From NCBI GenBank assembly GCA_041576015.1, contig JBFGLT010000022.1, positions 1 through 26,499 on the forward strand: a stretch of DNA of 26,499 nucleotides, given 5' to 3'. Below the pieces are notes generated by a model that saw only the letters and a program-made list of their open reading frames with translations, ran no database searches and was not told the origin of the DNA. Below are positions 9,794 through 17,417 of this stretch, piece by piece. Origin of the DNA: JABDIY01 sp041576015 (lineage in GTDB: Bacteria > Actinomycetota > Acidimicrobiia > Acidimicrobiales > SZUA-35). A program made the translations under genes and the position numbers. The stretch's first letter is position 1. Each line of letters starts with the position of its first letter.

Positions 9794-11233
9794 CTAGCCG
9801 GCCGGGTTCACCTGGCAGGGACCATCGCTGGGGGGATCGGGGTCCCAGCAGGGGGCACCGGTCTCGTCGAAGAGGGTCTGGAGGTTGTTGCCCTCGTCGT
9901 CGAGCGCGGTGGCGGGGTCCTGACCCTCGATGACGATCCGGTCGAAGGCGTTCCGGAAGATCTGGTTGATCTCCCCGCCTCGCTCGCCGAGCCCGACAGG
10001 AAGCAGCGCCGGCAGCGCATCGGGAGCGGTGGCCTGGGCCACAACCGCCTCGGCCTCGATCTGGACCCCGTCGGGCAGGCCGCTGAAGTCGACGCCCTCG
10101 ACCACCGGGAAGAAGGCCAGATCGGCAAGGACCTGACCCTGGACCTCGGGTCGGGTGAGGTACTCGATCACCGCGGCGCCGGCGTCGGGGTTCGGGGCGT
10201 CGGCCGGAATGCCCAGACCGACGATCACCGGCATGAAGCCGCGACCGGCCGGTCCGGCAGGCGCCGGGAAGGCGATGAACCCCTCGGGGTCGGCGTCGAA
10301 AGCCTCGATCAGGCGGGCGGTGTGGTCGAAGGCCACCCAGACCTCACCCGACAGGAGCGGCTCCTGCATGAACTCGTAGTTGATCGACTCCGGATTCATC
10401 GTGGGCCACAGCACGTCGCGGGCCCATTCCATCATGTCGACCGCCGCGGCGCTACGGAACTCGCTGGCCATGCCGCCGGTGAACGACGGGAACAGGTATC
10501 CCTCGAGGAAACGGTGGAACAGCCCGGCCTTGGGGAGACCGCACTTCTGGGTGCCCTCGCCGTCCTGGATGTTCTGACACCACTCGGCCAGCTGCTCCCA
10601 GGTGATGGCATTCACATCGACGCCCTCGGGCAGGTATTCGAGGGCGTCGGTGTTGGCGGCCATGATGTAGGTCGCCTGGGCCCAGGGGATGTAGTACAGG
10701 TAGTCGTCGCTGCCGAGCAGTCCGGACTGCACGAACGCCGGGGCGATCTCCCGGTCGGCGCTGATGTCGTCGAGCAGGTCGATCGTGTTGGTGAGTGCGT
10801 CCTCGCGGGCGAGTGACGAGAAGGTACCGTGGAGCGCACCGAGCACGTCGATCGCTCCGGAGCCGGCCAGGATCTGATCGACCGTCGGGCCTTCCTCGGC
10901 GCCGGTGAACTCGATGCCGGCCCCTCCGAGGATTGCTCGGAACTTCGCCGCCTCTTCGACGATGTTGAACTGGGTGCTCACGAACCTCGCCTCGGACGGG
11001 TCTGCCATCTCTCCGTCGGCCATTTCGTCGGCACTGTCGTCGGCTGCGCTGTCGTCGGCCATCTCGTCGTCGCCGGCCGTGGTCGTGGTGTCCTCGGCGG
11101 CCGTCGTACCGGTCGTGTCGGCTGGCTCGGCCGTGTCGTCGCTCCCACAGGCCGCAGCCACCAGGCCGAAGGCCATCGCCAGCGCCAGGATCATACGGCC
11201 GGACAGACGCCGGCGTGGTGTGGATGTAGTCAT
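9794..11233 (-). CDS. ABC transporter sugar-binding lipoprotein (extracellular solute-binding protein family 1)
   Basis: A 479-residue lipoprotein that would capture the sugar outside the membrane for the MalF/MalG-type permeases. The signal peptide (basic TSTPRRRLSGR, then a hydrophobic run) ends in a lipobox-like LVAAAC. It is followed by a 60-residue Thr/Asp/Ala-rich linker containing repeated DDSAD/DEMAD units. The body has the family 1 binding-protein pattern, with YYIPWAQATYIMAANTDAL and TWEQLAEWCQNI near the hinge and late segments such as FIAFPAPAGPAGRGFMPVIVG. The frame extends upstream to an ATG at 11311. The ATG at 11233 is chosen because an AAGGGGAGAA ribosome site lies just before it and because the operon promoter lies between the two. 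First gene of the operon. Confidence 0.92.
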   Translation of the reverse strand: MTTSTPRRRLSGRMILALAMAFGLVAAACGSDDTAEPADTTGTTAAEDTTTTAGDDEMADDSAADDSADEMADGEMADPSEARFVSTQFNIVEEAAKFRAILGGAGIEFTGAEEGPTVDQILAGSGAIDVLGALHGTFSSLAREDALTNTIDLLDDISADREIAPAFVQSGLLGSDDYLYYIPWAQATYIMAANTDALEYLPEGVDVNAITWEQLAEWCQNIQDGEGTQKCGLPKAGLFHRFLEGYLFPSFTGGMASEFRSAAAVDMMEWARDVLWPTMNPESINYEFMQEPLLSGEVWVAFDHTARLIEAFDADPEGFIAFPAPAGPAGRGFMPVIVGLGIPADAPNPDAGAAVIEYLTRPEVQGQVLADLAFFPVVEGVDFSGLPDGVQIEAEAVVAQATAPDALPALLPVGLGERGGEINQIFRNAFDRIVIEGQDPATALDDEGNNLQTLFDETGAPCWDPDPPSDGPCQVNPAG

Positions 11234-11278
11234 GTTTCTCCCCTTGGATGTGCTCTGACCCGATGAAGCGGCCCGAGC

Positions 11279-11294
11279 TCCGAAACGTTTCGGA
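11279..11294. promoter_or_regulatory. LacI-type operator, perfect 16-bp palindrome
   Basis: The sequence TCCGAAACGTTTCGGA is its own reverse complement. A central CG flanked by AAA/TTT is the usual operator layout for LacI/GalR proteins. It begins about 15 bases downstream of the -10 box of the operon promoter and 45 bases before the binding-protein start codon, a position where a bound repressor would block transcription. The operon encodes a LacI regulator (5170-6300), the likely partner. No second copy was noticed elsewhere in the window. Confidence 0.75.
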
Positions 11295-11309
11295 CATCTG
11301 ATGGGGGGC

Positions 11310-11339
11310 ACCCTATTGCGCCGCCGCTCGACATGTCAA
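11310..11339 (-). promoter_or_regulatory. promoter of the sugar ABC operon
   Basis: Minus strand: a consensus -35 TTGACA (11339-11334), an 18-base spacer and -10 TAGGGT (11315-11310). Transcription would start near 11303, giving an untranslated leader of about 70 bases that carries the LacI-type operator and the ribosome site of the binding-protein gene. Confidence 0.65.
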
Positions 11340-11393
11340 ACGTCACGCCGACGGTTCTTCGAAGAGGACGAAACCTCGCCTGCGATGTTCTGA

Positions 11394-12218
11394 TTACGGC
11401 GGGAGCAGCGTGCCGTCGACCAGGCTCAGCTTGAGCCGGCGGGACCCATTGAGGATCACGACAGTGTCGAGTTCGACACTGATCACCTCGGCGTCCCGGA
11501 ACGGACCCGCCGTCCAGATGACCTCGCCGGTCGCCAGCCGCCTCACGACCTCGTGGTCGGGGGTCATCTCCAGGTGGATTTGGCGGTCGGGGTCGGTGAC
11601 GAGCTGGGCCAGGTCGGGGGCGGTGGTTGTCGTGGTGGCGAGGTTCGGCGCCGTCGCCCCCGGGGCTGTCTCCTCATCCGTGACCGCCGGCGGCCAGGTG
11701 ACGGCGGCGGCCGCTGCGCCGACGGTCAGGACCGCAGCCACCACGGGGACGGCCCACCGGAACGGCCGCCCGTCACCCGCCGCCTCGAGCGGGCGCAGGT
11801 CGGCCAGGTCGGCAATCTCGGCCAGCGCCGTTTCCGGCTCCCGCTCGAGGGCTGGCTCCAGAACGGCCAGTCGCTGGCGGGCGCCGGGCAGCAGCGACTC
11901 GAGCCGGTCGATGGGAATTCCGGCCACATGATGGGCGGCGACGAGCCGGCGGTCCGGCGGTACGAGGTCCATCAGCCGGTCGAGCGTCCGCCGGTGGCGA
12001 TCGGACATGCCTTCGATGGCCGTGAAGTCGATGACGGCGATGGTGGCGCCGGCCGACCGCTGCTGCCGCTGGGCGACATCGAGAAGGTCGATCACCTCGG
12101 CGGCGTTGATGTTGCCGCCCGAGGGTCGAGGTTCGGTACCGGCGACGGCATCGGCGACCGCTGGATCCCCCGAGTGAACGAGTACAGCCCGCCAGGCGGC
12201 GTGGGCGTCGAGACGCAT
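11394..12218 (-). CDS. membrane-anchored protein of unknown function
   Basis: Not a family I recognise. About 274 residues from the ATG at 12218. A GTG at 12254 is also in frame, but its added codons look non-coding. The N-terminal 150 residues are soluble and helix-rich, with one hydrophobic strand (ATIAVIDFTAIEGMSD) that faintly recalls a STAS-type domain. A single helix (WAVPVVAAVLTVGAAAAAV) follows. Then comes a Thr/Ala/Pro-rich linker and a C-terminal beta-rich domain of about 70 residues with EVIWTAGPFRDAEVISVELD and LKLSLVDGTLLPP. This predicts a cytoplasmic domain joined to an external one by one helix, as in sensors or anti-sigma-like proteins. It diverges from the GH13_18 gene across a 90-base gap with an inverted repeat, which suggests shared control. 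No function is assigned. Confidence 0.7.
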   Translation of the reverse strand: MRLDAHAAWRAVLVHSGDPAVADAVAGTEPRPSGGNINAAEVIDLLDVAQRQQRSAGATIAVIDFTAIEGMSDRHRRTLDRLMDLVPPDRRLVAAHHVAGIPIDRLESLLPGARQRLAVLEPALEREPETALAEIADLADLRPLEAAGDGRPFRWAVPVVAAVLTVGAAAAAVTWPPAVTDEETAPGATAPNLATTTTTAPDLAQLVTDPDRQIHLEMTPDHEVVRRLATGEVIWTAGPFRDAEVISVELDTVVILNGSRRLKLSLVDGTLLPP

Positions 12219-12259
12219 CGTCGTATCTGACCACACGCTCGTTCGTCTCGGCACTTCGA

Positions 12260-12280
12260 GCGGGTGAAGGATTCACCCGC
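12260..12280. promoter_or_regulatory. 21-bp inverted repeat, candidate operator in a divergent intergenic region
   Basis: Nine-base perfect arms, GCGGGTGAA and TTCACCCGC, separated by GGA. It sits between the divergent starts at 12218 and 12309 and covers the -35 box (TTCACC) of the phosphorylase promoter. A dimeric regulator binding here would block that promoter. The shape does not match the LacI-type palindrome at 11279, so a different regulator is likely. Confidence 0.55.
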
Positions 12281-12300
12281 CTCGGACCATGCGCTACGGT
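12272..12300 (+). promoter_or_regulatory. leaderless-type promoter of the GH13_18 phosphorylase gene
   Basis: TTCACC (12272-12277), a 17-base spacer, TACGGT (12295-12300), then eight bases to the GTG at 12309. The start codon has no Shine-Dalgarno sequence. The arrangement matches the VOC promoter at 2410-2438 in -35 sequence and spacing, which strengthens both calls and argues against the in-frame GTG at 12264. Confidence 0.5.
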
Positions 12301-12308
12301 CCTGCCCA

Positions 12309-14012
12309 GTGTCGGAGCGCCGCCGCCTCCTCGATCCGCTGTATCCGTCGGCCGACGCCGACCTGCTCGACGAACGGGTCGGCGCCCTGATCGAGCGCAC
12401 CAGCCGGCCCCGGCGGGTTCGCCGGTGGAGCGAGCGCACGGCCTGGCTGATCGCCTACCCCGACCAGTTCACCCGACCCGGGGAGGCTCCGCTGGTCACC
12501 CTGGCGGCGGCCATGGACGACCCGATCGGCGATGTCCTGTCCGGCGTCCATGTGCTCCCGTTCCACCCCTGGTCGAGCGATCGGGGGTTCAGCGTCACCG
12601 ACTTCTCGACCGTCCATCCCGCCTACGGGTCCTGGTCCGACGTCGAGGAGCTGGCGGCGGCCAACGAGCTCATGGCCGACGCTGTCTTGAACCACGCGTC
12701 GGCCGAGGGGGTCTGGTTTCGGTGGTTCCTGGATCGCCACCCCGGATTCGAACACTTCTTCCGTGAGGTCGACCCGGCCGCCGATCTGTCGGCGGCTGTC
12801 CGTCCCCGCTCCACTCCACTCGCCACCCGGTTCGTCGGGGCCGGGGGCGAGGAACGCTGGGTGTGGACGACCTTCTCCGCCGACCAGGTCGATCTCGATT
12901 ACCGCAACCCCGAGGTCCTCTTCGCAGCGGTCGAGATCGTCCTGTCCTACGCCGTCGCAGGGGCGTCAGCCATCCGGCTCGACGCCATCGCGTTCCTGTG
13001 GAAGGAGGAGGGAACGGCGTCGATCCACCGTCCCGAGACCCATGCGATCATCCGCTACCTGCGGGCCTGTCTGGACGAGGTCGACCCGGGCATCCTTCTC
13101 GTCACCGAAACCAACGTGCCCCATCCGGAGAACGTCAGCTACCTGGGAAACGGTGCGCGCGAGGCGCAGGCGGTCTATCAATTCTCGCTCCCGCCCCTGG
13201 TGCTCCACTCGTTCCTCAGCGGATCGGCGGCGGCGCTGGGCGCGTGGGCACGAGATCTCGACTATCAGGTTGCCGACACCACGTTCCTCAACTTCCTCGC
13301 CTCCCACGACGGGGTCGGTGTCCGGCCGGTCGAAGGGATTCTGGACGGGCCCGATCTCGATCGACTCTGTCAGGCGTGCGAGGGCAGCGGCGGGATGGTC
13401 AACCGGCGACGCCTGCCGGACGGATCCGAGGCACCGTACGAGCTGACCGGTACGTGGTTCTCGATGATCGGGCATGGTGTCACCGAGGCCGAGGCACTGG
13501 ATCGTCATGTCGCCTCGCATGCAGTCGCCCTCGCCTTGCGGGGGATCCCGTTGCTCTATGCCCATTCGCTCTTCGCGTCGGGCAACGATCGGGAGACCTT
13601 CGCCCGGACCGGCCACGGGCGGGACCTGAATCGGGCCCGGTTGGAACTCGACGAGCTGCGCCGGGGCCTGGCCGACGGGTCGGACCGCCGGCACGCCGCC
13701 TGGAACCGGCTGGCCGAGATGCTGCGCTGGCGAGGATCGTCGCCCGCCTTCCACCCCGACTCGGAGATGGCGGTGGTCGACTCGGCGCCCGAACTGCTGC
13801 TGATCCACCGGCGCCACGCCGGGGGTGCCCGGGCCCTGGTCGCCGTCAACGTGTCGAGCGCAGCGCAGCAATTCGACCTCCCGCCTGGGCGGTGGCAGTC
13901 GTTCGCATCTCCGGCGCCGGTCGCCGAGGTGGTGACCATGCCCCCATGGTCGAGCCTGTGGCTGCATTCGGCCCCTGGGCCGCTGATCCCGGCGGCCGCC
14001 TCCGGTGAATAG
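12309..14012 (+). CDS. GH13 subfamily 18 sugar phosphorylase (sucrose / glucosylglycerate / glucosylglycerol phosphorylase-like)
   Basis: A 567-residue enzyme of the alpha-amylase clan. Conserved regions in order: LPFHPWSSDRGFSV, the region I ADAVLNHAS, the nucleophile Asp225 in AIRLDAIAFLWKE, the acid/base Glu267 in LLVTETNVPH, and the transition-state Asp334 in FLASHDGVGVRP. The block ETNVPHPENVSYLGNG and the GVRPVEGIL tail are typical of subfamily 18. These enzymes phosphorolyse sucrose, glucosylglycerate or 2-O-glucosylglycerol to glucose 1-phosphate. Overall similarity to the glucosylglycerate phosphorylase group is my impression, but the acceptor cannot be fixed by eye. No signal peptide, so cytoplasmic. 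The start is chosen from the leaderless promoter just upstream. The oxidoreductase trio follows on the same strand after 123 bases. Confidence 0.88.
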   Translation: MSERRRLLDPLYPSADADLLDERVGALIERTSRPRRVRRWSERTAWLIAYPDQFTRPGEAPLVTLAAAMDDPIGDVLSGVHVLPFHPWSSDRGFSVTDFSTVHPAYGSWSDVEELAAANELMADAVLNHASAEGVWFRWFLDRHPGFEHFFREVDPAADLSAAVRPRSTPLATRFVGAGGEERWVWTTFSADQVDLDYRNPEVLFAAVEIVLSYAVAGASAIRLDAIAFLWKEEGTASIHRPETHAIIRYLRACLDEVDPGILLVTETNVPHPENVSYLGNGAREAQAVYQFSLPPLVLHSFLSGSAAALGAWARDLDYQVADTTFLNFLASHDGVGVRPVEGILDGPDLDRLCQACEGSGGMVNRRRLPDGSEAPYELTGTWFSMIGHGVTEAEALDRHVASHAVALALRGIPLLYAHSLFASGNDRETFARTGHGRDLNRARLELDELRRGLADGSDRRHAAWNRLAEMLRWRGSSPAFHPDSEMAVVDSAPELLLIHRRHAGGARALVAVNVSSAAQQFDLPPGRWQSFASPAPVAEVVTMPPWSSLWLHSAPGPLIPAAASGE

Positions 14013-14135
14013 TCCACCGCTGGTCGAGCGATGCCGGCACCCGTCTGCTCGTGACCTCGGACCCTGTGAACCAGCGAGCGGCCCATCGATCATCGTGGGG
14101 CCGACCAGCAATCGGAGGGGAGTTGGCCAGCCGTC

Positions 14136-15590
14136 ATGTCCGGTTCGTTGCACGACGTCGTGGTGGTCGGGGCCGGCATCGTCGGGGCGGCCATCGCCCA
14201 CGAGCTGAGCCGGTACGACCTCGCGATCACGCTCCTCGACGCCGAGGCCGAGGCCGGCTTCGGCGTCTCCAAAGCCAACAGCGGCATCATCCACGGCGGT
14301 CACCACACGGATCTCACGACGCTGAAGGGCCGCCTGGAGTGGACCGGCAACCAGATGTGGGACCCGCTGTGTGACGAGCTCGGCTTCGGGTTCGCTCGTA
14401 TCGGCGAGCTCACCGTGGCCCTGGCCGAGGCCGATCTGCCCGCCCTCGATGAGCTGATCGAGAACGCCGAGGAGAAGGACATCCCCGACGTCGAGGTGTG
14501 GGACCGGGAGCGGATCATCCGGGCGGAACCGAACGTCACCACCGGGGTGATTTCCGGGGTCCACTCGCCCCACACGGCAGTGGTCAATCCCTACGAGGCG
14601 GTGTTCGGGCTGGTGGAGGCGGCAGTCGCCAACGATGTCGACTTCCGCCCCCTCCACCCCGTCACCGCCCTGTCCACCGACGGCGATACCTGGACCGTCA
14701 CCACGCCGTCGACCACGCTGGCGACCCGGTTCGTGATCAACGCCGCCGGGCTCGGGGCGGCGGTGGTCCACCGGCTGGCCGGGCTGGACGGCTTCGAGAT
14801 CCGGGGCCGCAAGGGCGAGGAGTACCTGCTCGACAAGCGGCTCCGTCATCTCGTGCGACAGGTGATCTACCCGTGCCCGACCCCGGTCAGCAAGGGCACC
14901 CTCGTGATCCCGACCTACGACGGCACGATCATGGTCGGCCCCACCGCCGAGCCGGTCGACGACCTCGACGACGTCACCACCACCACCGCCGGTGAAGCCA
15001 AGGTGTTCGACGAGGCGCGCCGGCTGGTGCCCGCCCTCCGGGAGCGGGACATCATCGCTCAGTTCGCCGGCACCCGGGCCACCATCGCCGGTGACGACTT
15101 CCTGATCGGGCTTACACAGGCCAAGGGGTTCGTCAACGTCGCCGGCATCCAGTCGCCCGGGCTGACCGCCGCTCCGGCCATCGCCACCCACGTGGCCGGC
15201 ATCCTGGCCGGCGCCGGTCTCGAGCTGACCCCGCGCGATCACCTCCACCGCATCGAGCGGCCGGTGCACTTCGCCTCCCTGGCCACCGACGCCCAACGGG
15301 ACCTCGCCGACGCCGACCCTCGCTATCGCCGGATCGTGTGCCGCTGCGAGTTCGTCACCGAGGGCGAGGTGTGCGACGCCATCGAACGGGGCGCCACCAC
15401 TCTCGACGGTCTCAAGTTCCGCACCCGGGCCGGCATGGGCCGCTGCCAGGGTGGATTCTGTGCCGGGCGGTGCATCGAGCTGTTGTCCCGCGACCTGGCC
15501 GTCCCGTTGGCGGCGATCACCAAACGGGGACCGGGCTCGTGGCTGGTGCTCGACCGGCCCGATGCCGATGAGCCGGTGATGGGGCGATGA
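14136..15590 (+). CDS. GlpA-like FAD-dependent dehydrogenase with C-terminal BFD-type [2Fe-2S] domain
   Basis: A 484-residue flavoprotein of the glycerol-3-phosphate dehydrogenase / 2-hydroxyglutarate oxidase group. The N-terminal FAD fold begins DVVVVGAGIVGAAIAHELS with the ADP-binding GxGxxG. SKANSGIIHGG is the family motif near the isoalloxazine ring, and a late FVNVAGIQSPGLTAAPAIA closes the FAD site. Residues 400-445 hold Cys402, Cys404, Cys437 and Cys442 (CxC-x32-CxxxxC), a bacterioferritin-associated-ferredoxin-type cluster site. Likely substrates are glycerol 3-phosphate or a 2-hydroxy acid. Electrons would pass to the next two gene products. A GGAGGGGAG ribosome site lies unusually far (13 bases) from the ATG. 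The stop overlaps the next start by four bases. Confidence 0.9.
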   Translation: MSGSLHDVVVVGAGIVGAAIAHELSRYDLAITLLDAEAEAGFGVSKANSGIIHGGHHTDLTTLKGRLEWTGNQMWDPLCDELGFGFARIGELTVALAEADLPALDELIENAEEKDIPDVEVWDRERIIRAEPNVTTGVISGVHSPHTAVVNPYEAVFGLVEAAVANDVDFRPLHPVTALSTDGDTWTVTTPSTTLATRFVINAAGLGAAVVHRLAGLDGFEIRGRKGEEYLLDKRLRHLVRQVIYPCPTPVSKGTLVIPTYDGTIMVGPTAEPVDDLDDVTTTTAGEAKVFDEARRLVPALRERDIIAQFAGTRATIAGDDFLIGLTQAKGFVNVAGIQSPGLTAAPAIATHVAGILAGAGLELTPRDHLHRIERPVHFASLATDAQRDLADADPRYRRIVCRCEFVTEGEVCDAIERGATTLDGLKFRTRAGMGRCQGGFCAGRCIELLSRDLAVPLAAITKRGPGSWLVLDRPDADEPVMGR

Positions 15591-16867
15591 TCACCGACAC
15601 TCCCACGATCCTCCGCGACTCCTACGACGTCGTCGTCGCCGGGGGCGGCCCAGCCGGTCTCGGGGCGGCGGTGGCCGCTCGCGAGGCCGGGGCCGATCGG
15701 GTGCTGGTCGTCGACCGGGAGGACCGCGCCGGCGGAATCCTGCTCCAGTGCATCCACGCAGGGTTCGGTCTCCACCATTTCGGCGAGGAGCTGACCGGGC
15801 CCGAGTACGCCCAGCGGGTGCTCGAAGAGGCGCTCGACGACGGCGTCGACGTCGTCACCAGCGCCTATCTGCTCGACATCGACGAGCACCGCAACCTCAA
15901 GCTTCTCTCGGCCGACTTCGGCGTCCGGGTGCTCGAGACCCGCGCCACCGTGCTGGCGATGGGAGCGAGGGAACGCACCCGGGCGGCCATCCGCATCCCC
16001 GGTCGCCGGCCGGCCGGCGTGTTCACCGCTGGCGCCGCCCAGCGGCTCGTCAACATCAACGGGGTGCTGCCCGGCCGGCGGGTGGTAATCCTCGGCTCTG
16101 GCGACATCGGACTGATCATGGCCCGCCGCCTCACCCTGGAAGGGGTGGAGGTGGCCGGGGTGTTCGAGCTCATGCCCCACGTCAGCGGTCTCAGTCGCAA
16201 CGTCGTGCAGTGCCTCCACGACTTCGATGTTCCGCTCCACCTCTCGACCACCGTGGTCGAGGTCCACGGTCGGGACCGGATCGACAAGGTCACGGTCGCC
16301 CCCGTCGATGGCCGCCTGAAGCCGATCCTCGATCGGGCCTGGGCCGTCCCCTGCGACACCCTGCTGGTCTCGGTTGGCCTGATCCCGGAGAACGAGCTGT
16401 CCCGGGAGCTGCGGCTCCGGCTCGACCCGGTGACCAGGGGACCGGTGGTGTCCTCGACGATGGAGACGTCCCGGGACGGGGTCTTCGCCTGCGGCAACGT
16501 GGTCCACATCCACGACTTGGTCGACTTCGTGAGCGCCGAGGCCGAGCTGGCCGGCTCCCACGCCGGCCGGTACGCAGCCGGAGTGCGGCCGGCCCACGAC
16601 AACGTCCGGCTCCAGCCGGGCCCCAACGTGGCCTACTGCGTACCGCACACCCTCACCACCGACAAACCCCACACGGTCTACCTGCGGGTCCGCCGCCCGC
16701 TGGAGAAGAGCTGGCTACTCCTGCGTGACTCGGAGGGGGCGGTGGTGCACGAGCGCCGGCTGCGGTATGTCGTGCCGGCCGAGATGGTGACGCTCAAGCT
16801 CCGGGCCGGCGTGCTGGAGGGCCTCTACGGTGGGGCCCTGCAGGTGGAGGTGGTGCCCCGTGACTGA
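15587..16867 (+). CDS. FAD/NAD(P)-binding oxidoreductase, partner of the GlpA-like dehydrogenase
   Basis: A 426-residue pyridine-nucleotide-disulfide-type oxidoreductase. The FAD site is VVVAGGGPAGLGAAVAA near residue 15 and the NAD(P) site is VVILGSGDIGLIMARRL near 168. The conserved GGILLQCIHAGFGLHHF after the FAD fold is a hallmark of this subfamily. GVFACGNVVHIHD near the end is the second FAD motif. In many anaerobes and actinomycetes this protein is encoded between a GlpA-like dehydrogenase and a DUF1667 protein, as here. The three are thought to form one enzyme complex. It overlaps the upstream gene (ATGA) and the downstream GTG by eight bases, so all three are translationally coupled. 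Confidence 0.9.
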   Translation: MITDTPTILRDSYDVVVAGGGPAGLGAAVAAREAGADRVLVVDREDRAGGILLQCIHAGFGLHHFGEELTGPEYAQRVLEEALDDGVDVVTSAYLLDIDEHRNLKLLSADFGVRVLETRATVLAMGARERTRAAIRIPGRRPAGVFTAGAAQRLVNINGVLPGRRVVILGSGDIGLIMARRLTLEGVEVAGVFELMPHVSGLSRNVVQCLHDFDVPLHLSTTVVEVHGRDRIDKVTVAPVDGRLKPILDRAWAVPCDTLLVSVGLIPENELSRELRLRLDPVTRGPVVSSTMETSRDGVFACGNVVHIHDLVDFVSAEAELAGSHAGRYAAGVRPAHDNVRLQPGPNVAYCVPHTLTTDKPHTVYLRVRRPLEKSWLLLRDSEGAVVHERRLRYVVPAEMVTLKLRAGVLEGLYGGALQVEVVPRD

Positions 16868-17261
16868 ACACGAGGGCGGGGAGACATTCACCTACCTCTG
16901 CATCGGCTGCCCGTTGGGCTGCCGGCTGGAGGTGGACACCGACGCCGCCGGTGACATCATCGAGGTGCGGGGTTCGTCGTGCCGCAAGGGCGACCGCTAC
17001 GCCGTCCAGGAGCACACCGATCCTCGCCGGTCGGTCACAACCACCGTGGCCGTACGAGGCGGTCGGGAGAACAGAGTGCCGGTGAAGACGACCACGGACA
17101 TCCCCCGGGATCAGGTGCGGGAGGCGGTGCGGTCGCTGGGGGGCGTGCGGGTGGATGCGCCAGTGCGGATGGGCCAGGTGATCGTGCACGATCTGCTCGG
17201 CACCGGCGCCGACGTCGTCGCCACCTCCCACTTGCCGGCCGAAGCCGCCGCCGCGGCTTGA
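16860..17261 (+). CDS. DUF1667 protein with paired cysteines
   Basis: A 133-residue protein. The N-terminus holds CIGCPLGC (Cys14, Cys17, Cys21) followed by Cys41 in GSSCRKGDRY, a likely metal or Fe-S site. Family signatures then follow: a Pro-Arg-Arg-Ser-Val-Thr-Thr segment, PVKTTTDIPRD and VDAPVRMGQVI. The function is not established, but the gene is a regular companion of the two oxidoreductases upstream and probably a small electron-carrying or assembly subunit. The GTG start at 16860 is chosen over an upstream in-frame start. A GGAGG lies nine bases before it, and homologues begin just before the first Cys pair. Confidence 0.88.
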   Translation: MTEHEGGETFTYLCIGCPLGCRLEVDTDAAGDIIEVRGSSCRKGDRYAVQEHTDPRRSVTTTVAVRGGRENRVPVKTTTDIPRDQVREAVRSLGGVRVDAPVRMGQVIVHDLLGTGADVVATSHLPAEAAAAA

Positions 17262-17333
17262 CCAGCGGCCGGTGCCGCCAAACGCCGAAAACGCAGAAAC
17301 CGGCGAACCCGCGATCAGCGGAACTCGGGACCT

Positions 17334-17363
17334 TTGACAGTTCCCAACTCTTGGAATCGATGT
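17334..17363 (+). promoter_or_regulatory. possible promoter before the four-helix membrane protein
   Basis: A perfect -35 TTGACA (17334-17339) is followed after 18 bases by CGATGT (17358-17363), a weak -10. It lies in the 156-base gap after the DUF1667 gene and about 55 bases before the next start. No terminator with a clear stem was seen in that gap. The -10 is poor, so the call is tentative. Confidence 0.3.
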
Positions 17364-17417
17364 TCTGATGAAGGCACTCCCACCTTGGGTCGCCGCCCGG
17401 GACCGAAGGGAGGGCCG

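Noticed and set aside
12264..12308. Upstream in-frame GTG start for the GH13_18 gene
   Set aside because: The 15 added codons contain the inverted repeat and the -35 and -10 boxes, and add residues atypical of the family.
12966..15296. 776-codon open frame on the minus strand
   Set aside because: Covers the GH13_18 and GlpA-like genes, both with intact catalytic motifs; the antisense product has no recognisable domain.
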